This document shows positions 1 to 9,075 of a stretch of 38,760 bases of DNA, piece by piece; the stretch's first letter is position 1; the number at the start of each line of letters is the position of its first letter. The stretch is from a gamma proteobacterium symbiont of Ctena orbiculata. GTDB lineage: Bacteria; Pseudomonadota; Gammaproteobacteria; Chromatiales; Chromatiaceae. The DNA lies in assembly GCA_003058525.1 (NCBI GenBank), contig QBVD01000009.1:1-38760 (forward strand), in the 5' to 3' direction. The position numbers and the translations under genes were made by a program. The notes below the pieces were generated by a model. That model saw only the letters and a list, made by a program, of their open reading frames with translations. It was not told the DNA's origin and did not search any database.

Positions 1-242
1 AAAGTGCCCGACATTCCAACTTCAAATGGGTGAATACCATGCTTGGGAACGTCAAGAATTCTTTGCTGGGTACTTTTCATGCTATACGAGAAAAACATGT
101 GCCTCGCTATTTGGCTGAATTCGAGTATCGATTCAATCGCCGCTTCAATCTTCCTTCAATGATTGAACGGTTGCTCTTTGTTGCTTTGCGTACTCCGCCG
201 ATGCCTTATCGCCTCCTGAGAATGGCTGAGGTTTATGGGTAA
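1..242 (+). mobile_element. 3' end of an IS1595-family (ISXO2-like) transposase gene
   Basis: The reading frame is open from the left edge and stops at 240-242. It encodes the C-terminal end of a DDE transposase of the IS1595 (ISXO2-like) family. Recognisable pieces are the HSNFKWVN stretch, the RYLAEFEYRFNRRF stretch and the RTPPMPYRLL tail, which are typical of the last third of these enzymes. The rest of the gene lies outside the window, so it cannot be judged whether the element is intact. Its stop codon overlaps the stop region of the minus-strand response regulator, which suggests that the insertion sequence ends within about 20 bases downstream and disrupted that gene. Confidence 0.8.
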
Positions 243-703
243 TCAGGTAGATCTATGGCACACAATTTGTCATCACGAATAAGTGCGTCATCAATCGCCT
301 TCAATTGACGTTTTCTGTTTAAGGCCACTGTCAAACGATGATGCAACACCTCCCGGTTAATCGGTTTCACCATATAGTCATCAGGCTGATGCTCCAATGC
401 GCTCATCACCATCGGCATATTGCTTTCTGCCGTGATCATGAAAAAGGTGGCCGCATGACCCAGGTACCCGAGATACCTCGCCTCTTCAAGAACCTGCTGC
501 CCGTCTTTTCCATCACCCAGGTTATAGTCACATATCACTACGTCATAACTGTTGTTTGCCAGCAGCTTCAGAGCCTTTTCACCTGAAGCACAGGTTGTAA
601 CATCGGTTGCGCCATAACTGGTAAGCATCCCCTTAAAGGAGACCCGCATCTGGTCAAAATCGTCGATTATCAGGTAGTTGAGGTTTTGCCGCAGTTCTTC
701 CAT
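233..703 (-). pseudogene. Response regulator receiver protein, probably truncated by the adjacent IS
   Basis: This 156-residue product is a CheY-like receiver domain with the acidic pair Asp14/Asp15, phospho-acceptor Asp59, Thr91 and Lys113 before a Pro. After the receiver comes a helix rich in Lys/Arg (about 128-150) that resembles the linker of larger response regulators carrying TPR repeats; that resemblance is from memory. The last residues and the stop codon appear to be encoded by the end of the neighbouring IS1595-type element, so the native C-terminal output domain is probably lost. The receiver itself is intact and could still be phosphorylated. If this family is naturally single-domain the gene would be whole. 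The start ATG at 703 has no strong ribosome binding site. Confidence 0.7.
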
Positions 704-1080
704 GAGAATATATCTATCCCTTGGTTAAGCATGAGAGGCTCTAGGAAAAGCGCCTCGGTACATAATTCTCATATCGCGTAAACCTGTACGCGCTTAAACG
801 AAATTGTAAACTCTCTTGATTTAGATCAATTAGATTACGAATAAGATGACTATTCCTATTATCTATACTCCTCAACACTAAACACCAAAATACCTTTACC
901 AATAAGCAGATCATAACATCGGCCCTGTTTAAGGAATTAACTTAACAGATCACTCAAGCTGTTAAATGGACAAACGCTATATCCATCATGTTAAAGAGTA
1001 TTTGATCAACCAATGGATATATTGGATTGCAATACCCTCGAACCTGTAGATCCGCTCAAGTTCGCTAATAAGAGAAAAAA
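704..1080. other. Intergenic region between divergent signalling genes
   Basis: This AT-rich 377-base stretch separates the response regulator and the histidine kinase, which are transcribed away from each other. It holds a perfect FNR-type palindrome (816-829) and a second dyad with arms CCAAT and ATTGG separated by six bases (1010-1025). Hexamers resembling -10 boxes, TATTAT at 857-862 and TATACT at 864-869, lie downstream of the FNR-type box in the kinase direction. No gene was recognised here. Confidence 0.6.
816..829. promoter_or_regulatory. FNR/ANR-type binding site
   Basis: The sequence TTGAT-TTAG-ATCAA is an exact match to the FNR consensus TTGAT-N4-ATCAA. It lies 113 bases from the response regulator start and 252 from the kinase start. 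With a -10-like TATTAT at 857-862 its centre would be about -46 for the kinase, close to a class II activator position. That it works, and for which gene, is inference. Confidence 0.55.
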
Positions 1081-1842
1081 ATGTCGGTAGCTAAAAAGAA
1101 TACAATTCGTGACGCCTTCACTCACTCTCAATTACCGGATACAAACAAAATTCCTACGCGGCAGAAGAGTTCTTCTTCATCTTCGATCAATGAAGAGGAG
1201 GAGAGAAAAAGACTATCGCGAGAGTTGCATGACGGCTTGGGACAGCTTTTGACTACGATAGGATTGCAGGTAAAACAATGCCTGAATCATTACGACAGCA
1301 ATTCATTCCCCAGCCTGTCACCACATGACCACAAAGCCTCGTTACAACAGATTTCAACGATGGTGAAAGAAGCGATTGGTGAAGTCAGGTCCATATGCAG
1401 CGCCATTCGACCCTCCATCCTCGATGACCTCGGTGTCCTGGCGGCCATCTCCTGGCAATGCAGGCAGATCTCTCAGGCCGCCCCATCTTTAAAGATTGTG
1501 ACCGATTACAGGATTGAAGAGGACCAGATACCCGTTGCTTACAGAACAGCAATCTACCGCATCGTACAGGAATCATTAAACAATGCCCTGAAATACTCCC
1601 GTGCAAGCCGAATCGGAGTCACACTCTCCCTGCAAGATGAATCGGTCCACTTGAGTGTCATTGACAATGGCATAGGATTCGATATTGCCTCTATCCACAA
1701 AGGGCTTGGCCTGGGATTAATGAGCATGCGTGAAAGGGTGGAATCGGTGAACGGCAAACTGGAAATCGCTGCCGCCGTCAATTCGGGAGTCGAAATTCAG
1801 GCGTATTTTCCACTACGAACAATGACACTCTGCGACATTTGA
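1081..1842 (+). CDS. Soluble sensor histidine kinase (HisKA_3 / NarX-DegS type)
   Basis: The 253-residue protein has a HisKA_3 dimerisation/phosphoacceptor segment with the RELHDGLGQ box (His50), followed by a HATPase_c domain with an N box (Asn167/168), a DNGIGF G1 box (195-200) and a GLGLGL G2 box. It should autophosphorylate on His50 and pass phosphate to a response regulator. There is no transmembrane segment and no PAS, GAF or HAMP domain. The first 35 residues are polar with a run of serines, so any signal must come from a partner protein. Kinases of this class normally pair with NarL/LuxR-type regulators, but none is in the window; the divergent receiver protein is the only candidate here. 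Two hairpins at 1871-1920 may terminate it. Confidence 0.85.
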   Translation: MSVAKKNTIRDAFTHSQLPDTNKIPTRQKSSSSSSINEEEERKRLSRELHDGLGQLLTTIGLQVKQCLNHYDSNSFPSLSPHDHKASLQQISTMVKEAIGEVRSICSAIRPSILDDLGVLAAISWQCRQISQAAPSLKIVTDYRIEEDQIPVAYRTAIYRIVQESLNNALKYSRASRIGVTLSLQDESVHLSVIDNGIGFDIASIHKGLGLGLMSMRERVESVNGKLEIAAAVNSGVEIQAYFPLRTMTLCDI

Positions 1843-1870
1843 TCAAAATCCCCAGACTTTCATCATCTCC

Positions 1871-1920
1871 CCGCGTTACGCGCGGAATGTAATAAACCCT
1901 TGCCCAGGCGGGTTTTATTT
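1871..1920. terminator. Tandem hairpins after the histidine kinase
   Basis: The first hairpin is CCGCG-TTACG-CGCGG (1871-1885). The second pairs AAACCC (1894-1899) with GGGTTT (1910-1915) and is followed by a T-rich run, with A-rich sequence on the other side, as in a bidirectional intrinsic terminator. It lies 28 bases after the kinase stop. Confidence 0.6.
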
Positions 1921-2185
1921 CATCGACAAGACGCGCTAAATTGTTAACTTTGATGTCACCCTGGGACTCACAACACGGCAAGGTGTATCGTATCTCTATG
2001 AATTGATGCGGAGCGACCCAAGGCTTTGCTCACAGGCTCTCGAGAATTTCACTTCGGTTATAACCGGCATCAGCGTTATTTCATGGTTTCAGGGTACTAT
2101 CATACAGTCGCTACAGCCTCAGTTCGTTTACTGTGCATATCGGAAACCACCTGAGTAATGACAGCTACAAATGGGATGATGAATA
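1921..2185. other. Non-coding stretch upstream of the DUF533 gene
   Basis: Together with the terminator hairpins this makes a 343-base gap between the kinase and the DUF533 gene. No conserved gene, RNA or convincing promoter hexamer pair was recognised in it. Confidence 0.4.
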
Positions 2186-2965
2186 ATGGCTAACATAGAT
2201 GCGATTAAATTGCTTGGCAGCATACTCAACAGCGGTGTCTTGTCCCGCGGTTCCGGCTCCAACATATTGGGTTCGGTTATCGGATCCATGATGGGAGGCG
2301 GCCAAACCTCGACTGGTGGTGGACTCGGCAATATCCTGGGCAGCGTTCTGGGTGGCGGGGGTGCTCAAACGGAAACAGGAGGTCTCGGAGACCTGCTGGG
2401 CGGTGGCAGCAGGACACGATCCAGCCAGCCTGGCGGCGGTGATCTCACTGATCTGCTTGGCGGTCTGCTTGGCGGTGGCGCCGGAGGCGCAGGATTGGGA
2501 GGTTTGCTGGGTGCCGCCATGTCCCAATTCGGCGGACAGCAGGGCGCCCAGCCTGTGACCCACTTCAAGTCCAGCGATCATCTGCCCCAGGGTATGGATT
2601 ATCAGCAGGCGACGGATCAGGCGGCCCTGATGATTCGCGCCATGATCAATGCCGCCAAGGCCGACGGCAAGGTCGACAAGGAAGAACAGCAGAAGATTCT
2701 CGGTAAGCTCGGTGAGGTTACCCAGGACGAGATCGAGTTCGTTCGCAATGAACTTGCACAGCCGTTGGATCTGGAGGGATTCGTTCGCTCCATACCGCAA
2801 GGGTTGGAGCAACAAGTCTATGCCATATCGCTGATGGCCATAGATCTAGACAGTCAGGCGGAAGCTCAATATCTGCACAGTCTTGCCCAGGCGATCCGAA
2901 TCTCGCCTCAGGTCAGCAATCAAATCCATGAACAGTTTGGCGCACCATCCATCTATAGAACCTGA
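2186..2965 (+). CDS. DUF533 / TerB-like protein with glycine-rich N-terminal half
   Basis: The 259-residue product has two parts. Residues about 1-115 are dominated by Gly, Leu and Ser in imperfect repeats of the form GGLG(D/N)(I/L)LG(S/G), which are of low complexity. Residues about 135-255 form a helical domain typical of the DUF533/YebE group, which belongs to the TerB-like superfamily; its ALMIRAMINAAKADGKVDKEE section is the family's recognisable acidic signature. YebE-type proteins are envelope-associated and of uncertain function. A link to tellurite resistance rests only on the TerB fold and should not be assumed. It is a single-gene unit, and the GC-rich hairpin at 3020-3039 lies between it and convergent ilvC. 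Confidence 0.75.
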   Translation: MANIDAIKLLGSILNSGVLSRGSGSNILGSVIGSMMGGGQTSTGGGLGNILGSVLGGGGAQTETGGLGDLLGGGSRTRSSQPGGGDLTDLLGGLLGGGAGGAGLGGLLGAAMSQFGGQQGAQPVTHFKSSDHLPQGMDYQQATDQAALMIRAMINAAKADGKVDKEEQQKILGKLGEVTQDEIEFVRNELAQPLDLEGFVRSIPQGLEQQVYAISLMAIDLDSQAEAQYLHSLAQAIRISPQVSNQIHEQFGAPSIYRT

Positions 2966-3019
2966 AAGCAATTTACTGTAGCGGTCGTACGCGAAAGCTC
3001 GTACGGCTCGTATGGTTCA

Positions 3020-3039
3020 GGGTGCGGCAGAGCGCACCC
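3020..3039. repeat. GC-rich hairpin between DUF533 gene and ilvC
   Basis: The stem is GGGTGCG (3020-3026) paired with CGCACCC (3033-3039) around a six-base loop. It lies between convergent genes and resembles the REP-like palindromes at 4145-4201. There is no T-tract, so it may be a repeat relic or a processed 3' end rather than a classic terminator. Confidence 0.5.
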
Positions 3040-3061
3040 CACCCGGATACTTGAATATGGA

Positions 3062-4105
<1,044 letters not shown>

Positions 4106-4144
4106 TTATATTCTGGTCTTACGCCGCAAATGAACGTCATACAC

Positions 4145-4201
4145 GGTGCGGCAAGCCGCACCCTACGCCTCATTCACCGGTAGGGTGCGGCTTGCCGCAC
4201 C
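4145..4201. repeat. REP-like nested inverted repeat between ilvN and ilvC
   Basis: The 22-base sequence at 4145-4166 is the exact reverse complement of that at 4180-4201, with a 13-base spacer. Each arm is itself palindromic (GGTGCGGC/GCCGCACC). Such elements can act as mRNA stabilisers or RNase roadblocks, or can be mobilised by RAYT transposases; here the effect on ilv mRNA is inference. Confidence 0.8.
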
Positions 4202-4233
4202 GCATCTGGAAAGTCGCAGATGACAAACTATCC

Positions 4234-4725
4234 TCAGAGCCCCAGCCCCTTTGGTCCGCGGCCGATGCCCGAGGGACCGGTGCGCACCACCTCGATGATC
4301 AGATCTTCGTCCACCGCTTCGATAAAGGCATTCAGTTTGCTCGCCGCACCCGTCAGCTCGACGGTGTAACTGGTATCGGTGACATCGATGATCTTGCCGC
4401 GGAATATATCCACCAGGCGCTTGATCTCCTCACGCTGGGTACGTTCCGCCCGCAGCTTGATCATCATCATCTCGCGTTCGATATGGCTGCCTTCGGTGAG
4501 ATCGACAAGCTTTACCGTGTCGATCAGCTTATTCAACTGCTTGGTGATCTGTTCAATGATCTCGTCACTACCGCTGGTTACCAGGGTCATGCGGGAGAGA
4601 CTCAGATCCTCGGTGGGCGCCACCGTCAACGATTCGATGTTGTAGCCGCGCGCTGAGAACAGATTTGCCACCCGTGCCAGTGCGCCGGACTCATTCTCCA
4701 ATAGAATAGATATGATATGTCTCAT
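4234..4725 (-). CDS. ilvN: Acetolactate synthase small (regulatory) subunit
   Basis: The 163-residue protein has the length of IlvH/IlvN-type regulatory subunits. An N-terminal ACT domain (about residues 2-78), starting with the RHIISILLENESGALARV segment, binds valine for feedback inhibition, and a C-terminal ALS small-subunit domain follows (about 80-158). It activates the large subunit encoded immediately upstream. The ilvB stop and the ilvN ATG overlap by one base (TGATG at 4723-4727), a sign of translational coupling. The symbol ilvH would be equally justified. Confidence 0.95.
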   Translation of the reverse strand: MRHIISILLENESGALARVANLFSARGYNIESLTVAPTEDLSLSRMTLVTSGSDEIIEQITKQLNKLIDTVKLVDLTEGSHIEREMMMIKLRAERTQREEIKRLVDIFRGKIIDVTDTSYTVELTGAASKLNAFIEAVDEDLIIEVVRTGPSGIGRGPKGLGL

Positions 4726-6443
4726 CAGACCAACTCACTCCCGGGTGACAGATACATCTCATGATGCCCCTTGCCTGCCGCAATCATCGGATAGACATTC
4801 TCCGAGGGATCGACCACCACATCCAGGAAGACCAGCCGGTCCTTGAGAGAGAAGGCCTCCTTCATCGCTCCCTCCAGATCCTTCGTTTTATCAACACGCA
4901 TGCCCACGTGGCCGTAGGACTCGGTCAATTTGACGAAATCCGGTGTCACGCTCATGCCGGACTGGGAGTAGCGGCTCTCGTAGAAAAATTCCTGCCACTG
5001 CCGCACCATGCCCATATATCCGTTATTCAGCAAAATTATCTTTATCGGCAGCTCGTATTGAAGGCAGGTCGCCAACTCCTGGATACACATCTGGATACTC
5101 GATTCGCCGGTGACCACCGCCACCTCGGCCTTCGGAAAGGCCATCTGAACCCCCATCGCCGCGGGCAGGCCGAAACCCATGGTGCCGAGCCCTCCCGAGT
5201 TGATCCAACGTCGCGGCTTGTCGAAACGATAGAATTGCGCTGCGAACATCTGGTGCTGACCCACATCGGAAGTCACATAGGCGTCTCCCTTGGTGACCTT
5301 GTGCAGTATCTCGACCGCATGCTGCGGCTTTATCTGCTCGCTCTTCTGGTCATACTTCAGACAATCCATAGAGCGCCATTTTTCGATCTGCTCCCACCAC
5401 TGTTTCAAGGCTTGCTTCCTGGGTTGCGCATCACCTTCTTCGACCACCTTCAGCATGTCCCGAAGCACCTGTTTGACCGGACCCACGATGGGTACGTCGA
5501 CACGGACGTTCTTGGAGATCGATGAAGGATCGATATCGATATGGATGATGGTTGCATCCGGGCAAAACTGTTTTACATGGCCGGTGACCCGGTCATCGAA
5601 ACGGGCGCCGACAGCGATCAGCACGTCGGTCTCGTGCATCGCCATATTCGCTTCGTAGGTGCCATGCATGCCGAGCATACCGAGGAAGTTCCTGCCGCTA
5701 CCCGGATAGGCCCCCAATCCCATCAGGGTCTGGGTGATCGGAAACCCCAGCTTGTCCACGAGGTCGGTCAGCGGTTTGGCGGCATCGTCCAACACCACCC
5801 CGCCACCGGTATAGAAGACCGGGCGCTCCGCCTCCATCATGATCTTGACCGCTTTCTTGATCTGCCCAAGATGGCCTTTGATCACCGGATTGTAGGAGCG
5901 CATCTTGACCTTGTTGGGATATTTATAAGGAATCTTGATTCCAGGGTCCGTCACATCCTTGGGTATATCGACCACGACCGGCCCGGGACGACCGCTGGTG
6001 GCGATGTAGAAAGCCTTCTTGATGGTCTCGGCCAGATCTTCCAGCCGCTTGACCAGAAAGTTGTGTTTCACGCAGGGTCGGGTAATGCCAACCGTATCGA
6101 CTTCCTGAAACGCATCACTGCCGATCACCGGCGTCGGGACCTGTCCGGTAAGAATCACCATCGGGATTGAGTCCATGAAGGCCGTGGCAATGCCTGTCAC
6201 CGCATTGGTCGCCCCAGGACCCGAGGTCACCAGAACGACGCCCGGTTTACCGGTGGCGCGCGCATAGCCGTCGGCCGCGTGTCCCGCCGCCTGCTCGTGG
6301 CGCACCAGGATATGTTTCACATCCTTCTGTTTGAAAATTGCGTCGTAGATATGCAGTACCGCACCGCCCGGATATCCGAACACATGCTCCACACCCTCAT
6401 CTTTCAAACATTGAACGATGATCTCGCCACCGCTGAGTTCCAC
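4725..6443 (-). CDS. ilvB: Acetolactate synthase large (catalytic) subunit
   Basis: This thiamine-diphosphate enzyme makes acetolactate from two pyruvates, or acetohydroxybutyrate from pyruvate and 2-oxobutyrate, the first committed step of branched-chain amino acid synthesis. The domain order is TPP-binding N ([17 protein letters not shown] with the catalytic Glu), a central FAD/dehydrogenase-like domain, and TPP-binding C ending in the [13 protein letters not shown] segment. The motif usually written GDG at the start of the TPP loop reads GES here, a variant position in this group. I place the start at GTG 6443 because GGAGG lies 8 bases before it, giving 572 residues; an in-frame TTG at 6458 would add five. 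It heads ilvB-ilvN-ilvC, with a promoter at 6506-6534. Confidence 0.95.
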   Translation of the reverse strand: MELSGGEIIVQCLKDEGVEHVFGYPGGAVLHIYDAIFKQKDVKHILVRHEQAAGHAADGYARATGKPGVVLVTSGPGATNAVTGIATAFMDSIPMVILTGQVPTPVIGSDAFQEVDTVGITRPCVKHNFLVKRLEDLAETIKKAFYIATSGRPGPVVVDIPKDVTDPGIKIPYKYPNKVKMRSYNPVIKGHLGQIKKAVKIMMEAERPVFYTGGGVVLDDAAKPLTDLVDKLGFPITQTLMGLGAYPGSGRNFLGMLGMHGTYEANMAMHETDVLIAVGARFDDRVTGHVKQFCPDATIIHIDIDPSSISKNVRVDVPIVGPVKQVLRDMLKVVEEGDAQPRKQALKQWWEQIEKWRSMDCLKYDQKSEQIKPQHAVEILHKVTKGDAYVTSDVGQHQMFAAQFYRFDKPRRWINSGGLGTMGFGLPAAMGVQMAFPKAEVAVVTGESSIQMCIQELATCLQYELPIKIILLNNGYMGMVRQWQEFFYESRYSQSGMSVTPDFVKLTESYGHVGMRVDKTKDLEGAMKEAFSLKDRLVFLDVVVDPSENVYPMIAAGKGHHEMYLSPGSELV

Positions 6444-6505
6444 GTCTGCCGCCTCCAATCAGGCCAGCTCACACACTGGCCGGAAAAACAAAATAGGAAC
6501 AGCGC

Positions 6506-6534
6506 AAAATACTAATATCGACCATATTGGTCAA
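6506..6534 (-). promoter_or_regulatory. Sigma70-type promoter for ilvBNC
   Basis: On the minus strand TTGACC (6529-6534) is followed by a 17-base spacer and TATTTT (6506-6511), placing the transcript start near 6499 and giving a leader of about 55 bases before the GTG. The spacer contains the dyad AATAT-GGTCG-ATATT, a possible operator. The leader is too short for a classic ilv attenuator and no leader peptide is apparent. Confidence 0.65.
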
Positions 6535-6751
6535 GCGCTTATCTCGGCCAAGCGCCATATCCGACACTCGATTGGGGATATTTATCGATTCCGGGCCTAT
6601 AAAAACCAGCTTGAGTGGAAAGGAGGCTTACCCCTGGATCGCAGCTCGACCTTACAATGCACAAGGTTTGTGGACTCAAAAGATGAAATGAATGGGTGTG
6701 TGAAAATGTGGTAAAGAGTGTAACGGCCCTGTTCTCATTTGATTATCATCG
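6535..6751. other. Non-coding region between ilvB promoter and diguanylate cyclase
   Basis: With the ilv promoter and leader this forms a 308-base gap. The two flanking genes run in the same (minus) direction, so it also contains the end of the upstream cyclase transcript. No clear terminator, RNA or gene was recognised. Confidence 0.4.
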
Positions 6752-7903
6752 TCACATAACCACCCGATCCCGCCCGGCCTCCTTTGCCTGGTAGAGATGA
6801 CCATCAGCCCGTTTCAGCGCCTCATCGAAGCTCTCTTCCCCCGCTCGGAAGATGGCGACACCGGCACTCAGCGTGACACTGAAGCTTTCGTGCGCTTGTT
6901 TGAAGACAACGGATGAGGTAAATGACCGCAGGCGTTCCGCAAATTGCATGATCGCCGATTCGCCATCGAACAGACCAACCACGACAAATTCCTCACCACC
7001 GTATCTGATACAGAGATCATCGGGTCTTGAGTGCTCCATAATCTCCTTTGCGATCGTCGACAGCACTTTGTCTCCAGCCATATGTCCGTATCTGTCATTA
7101 ACCCGCTTGAAGTGGTCGATATCCATGAAAACGATCGCCATCAGACGATTCTTATTTCGATTCTGCTGCTTCAATATGGTTGGAATGCTATCTATCAGAA
7201 ATTGCCGCCTGTAGAGCCCTGTCAACGAATCATGGATAGCAAGTTGATTGAGTTGATTAATCAATTGCCTGGCAAAAAAGATGGAAAAAGCGATGAAGAT
7301 GCACAGTAGAACAAGAGCAATGGTGGAGGCTCGTGACAAGACGTCGCCGGTCTCCTGTCGTATATCATCAAGATACTTTCCTGTACCTAAAATCCAGTTC
7401 CAGGGCGCAAAGTAATCAACATAGGATACCTTTCGAAATTCTGTAGTCCCATGGGGTTTAGGCCAGTGATATTCAACCCAGCCACCACCCTGCTTCGCCA
7501 CTCTGATAAACTCCTGGAATATCGGTTTGCCTTTAACATCGGTCCAGTCGATCTGGTTAACGCCCACTCGCTCAGGCGTATGGGGTTGCATGTAGAGATT
7601 GCCGTTACCGAGATTTATCCAATAATAACCATTTTTTACATAAGTTGCGTTCTCCAAGGCCTCTGCCGCCAATCTTTTGGCTTCGGCTTCTGAGAGATCA
7701 CCGACAATCTGCAGTCTATGGAAGTATCGGATGACCCCCATGCCAATTTCTGAGATATCCTGGGCATCTCGCTCATGCTCATGCAGTAAACTGACTGAGA
7801 GATTTTTGTAGAAGTAAACCAGAAGCAGCATCATTCCCAGGAAGAAGAGCGCAGATAGCCAGAAAAACTGACGCAAAATTCTGGTTCTATTCTGTCTGTG
7901 CAT
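6752..7903 (-). CDS. Membrane diguanylate cyclase with periplasmic Cache domain
   Basis: With the ATG at 7903 the protein has 383 residues: a transmembrane helix (about 13-33), a periplasmic single-Cache domain (about 40-190, with the YYWINLGNGNLYMQPH stretch typical of small-ligand sCache_2 sensors), a second helix (about 192-210) and a GGDEF domain. The active-site motif is GGEEF (302-306), compatible with activity, and the RPDD sequence at 293-296 is an intact RxxD inhibitory site. It should make cyclic di-GMP in response to an extracytoplasmic ligand. An in-frame TTG at 7951 extends the frame, but that DNA looks promoter-like and neither start has a strong ribosome binding site. It appears monocistronic. 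Confidence 0.9.
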   Translation of the reverse strand: MHRQNRTRILRQFFWLSALFFLGMMLLLVYFYKNLSVSLLHEHERDAQDISEIGMGVIRYFHRLQIVGDLSEAEAKRLAAEALENATYVKNGYYWINLGNGNLYMQPHTPERVGVNQIDWTDVKGKPIFQEFIRVAKQGGGWVEYHWPKPHGTTEFRKVSYVDYFAPWNWILGTGKYLDDIRQETGDVLSRASTIALVLLCIFIAFSIFFARQLINQLNQLAIHDSLTGLYRRQFLIDSIPTILKQQNRNKNRLMAIVFMDIDHFKRVNDRYGHMAGDKVLSTIAKEIMEHSRPDDLCIRYGGEEFVVVGLFDGESAIMQFAERLRSFTSSVVFKQAHESFSVTLSAGVAIFRAGEESFDEALKRADGHLYQAKEAGRDRVVM

Positions 7904-8091
7904 AAAATTTATAACGAATAGATGCTCATTACCAATATTAAGTATATACAATATGATACATGCGTTATCAGCGATTAAACGGGAAAGCGGATAGCCCGGC
8001 GAATGAACGGACGTGTTTACGAAAGTTAACAGGTAAGGAGTGCCTATTTCCCTAAACAGTCATTCCATCACACTTCTCCAACCGGTAAACC

Positions 8092-8120
8092 TTGCGCTTC
8101 AATCCGCTTTATCCATAATG
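8092..8120 (+). promoter_or_regulatory. Possible promoter for the DUF4124 gene
   Basis: TTGCGC (8092-8097), a 17-base spacer and ATAATG (8115-8120) would start transcription near 8127, about 35 bases before the GTG start. The hexamers are imperfect. Confidence 0.4.
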
Positions 8121-8161
8121 GGTTTAACTATATATAACGATTGCCTGTAAAGGATATTACT

Positions 8162-8605
8162 GTGAGATATGTCATCATTGTCTGCCTGACCATTTTGTAT
8201 TCGCAACCACTATTGGCGGAAACCTATCGCTGGGTCAACGAAGAGGGCGTGGTAACCTACTCACAAAGGCCACCACCGGATGTCAAAGCCGAAACCGTGA
8301 AGATAAGGACTACACCCGCGGGCAGTGGCGTCGATTCAAAAAAGCAACTTGAAGAACTGCGTCAAAGACTGGCGGACAGTGCCGAGGACAGGGCACTGAA
8401 AAAGGCGCAGAAGAAAGAGCAGGCTGAAATCAAAGCTGAAAACAGGAAAAACTGTAATACTGCCCGAAAGAATCTGGAGCAGCTCACGGCCTTGGGGAAC
8501 CGTCTGTACAAGACCGAGGCTGGCTATGTCCGCCTGACCGAGGAGGATCGCCAAAAGAAGATGCAGCAGGCGAGGGAACAGATCAAAGAGCACTGCAAAA
8601 GGTAA
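8162..8605 (+). CDS. Periplasmic DUF4124-domain protein
   Basis: The 147-residue product begins with a Sec signal peptide (about residues 1-19, ending LLA before ETYRW). The DUF4124 motif follows: YRWVNEEGVVTYSQRPP is the typical aromatic W.(D/E)..G...YS..PP pattern. Residues about 60-140 are strongly charged and probably coiled-coil, with two cysteines (in KNCN and EHCK) that may form a disulfide. GTG at 8162 is chosen because AAGGA precedes it by seven bases; the in-frame TTG upstream at 8141 lacks one. Function is unknown, although DUF4124 proteins are widespread and envelope-located in proteobacteria. The MIF-like gene follows after six bases, so the two are probably co-transcribed. Confidence 0.85.
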   Translation: MRYVIIVCLTILYSQPLLAETYRWVNEEGVVTYSQRPPPDVKAETVKIRTTPAGSGVDSKKQLEELRQRLADSAEDRALKKAQKKEQAEIKAENRKNCNTARKNLEQLTALGNRLYKTEAGYVRLTEEDRQKKMQQAREQIKEHCKR

Positions 8606-8611
8606 CCATAG

Positions 8612-8956
8612 ATGCCGCTGCTCAAGATCACCACAAATCAGCCACTCGACCGGGACAGGCTGGACCAGTTGCTTAAGCATGCCTCTGAATCAGTGGCGGC
8701 CATCCTTGGTAAGCCCGAGCGGTATGTCATGGTCAGCATCGAACACAACCCGCAAATGCTGTTTGCGGGCAGCCGTGACGCGCTGGCCTATCTGGAGCTG
8801 AAAAGCATTGGCCTTCCGGATGATCAGACACGACAGATATCCAACGCCTTATGTCAGCTGATGGAGCGGCAACTGGCCATATCTCCCGACAGGGTTTACA
8901 TAGAGTTCAGCGCCGCTGAACGCCATCAATGGGGCTGGAACTCCTCGACCTTCTAG
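8612..8956 (+). CDS. MIF/tautomerase-superfamily protein
   Basis: At 114 residues this has the size of macrophage migration inhibitory factor homologues. It starts Met-Pro, and in the tautomerase superfamily Pro after Met removal is the catalytic base. Other family signs are the PERYVMVSIEHNPQMLFAG stretch, the LKSIG segment and the RVYIEF strand near the C-terminus. Bacterial members are cytosolic trimers whose natural substrate is generally unknown; phenylpyruvate tautomerase activity is a family property, not shown here. It lies six bases after the DUF4124 gene and upstream of proS, which appears to have its own leader. Confidence 0.88.
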   Translation: MPLLKITTNQPLDRDRLDQLLKHASESVAAILGKPERYVMVSIEHNPQMLFAGSRDALAYLELKSIGLPDDQTRQISNALCQLMERQLAISPDRVYIEFSAAERHQWGWNSSTF

Positions 8957-9075
8957 GGATCGTCGACGGTTCGATTTATTTGCCTACATACACAATCAAA
9001 TACCTCTCCGGCCGTGACCCGCCACCCGAAGCGGGATAGAATCACGCCTTTTCACTACCAGGCCGAGCCAGACCC

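Noticed and set aside
2186-2540. Possible repeat array in the Gly-rich part of the DUF533 gene
   Set aside because: The units are imperfect, vary in length and follow the codon frame, so this is low-complexity protein, not a CRISPR or tandem DNA array.
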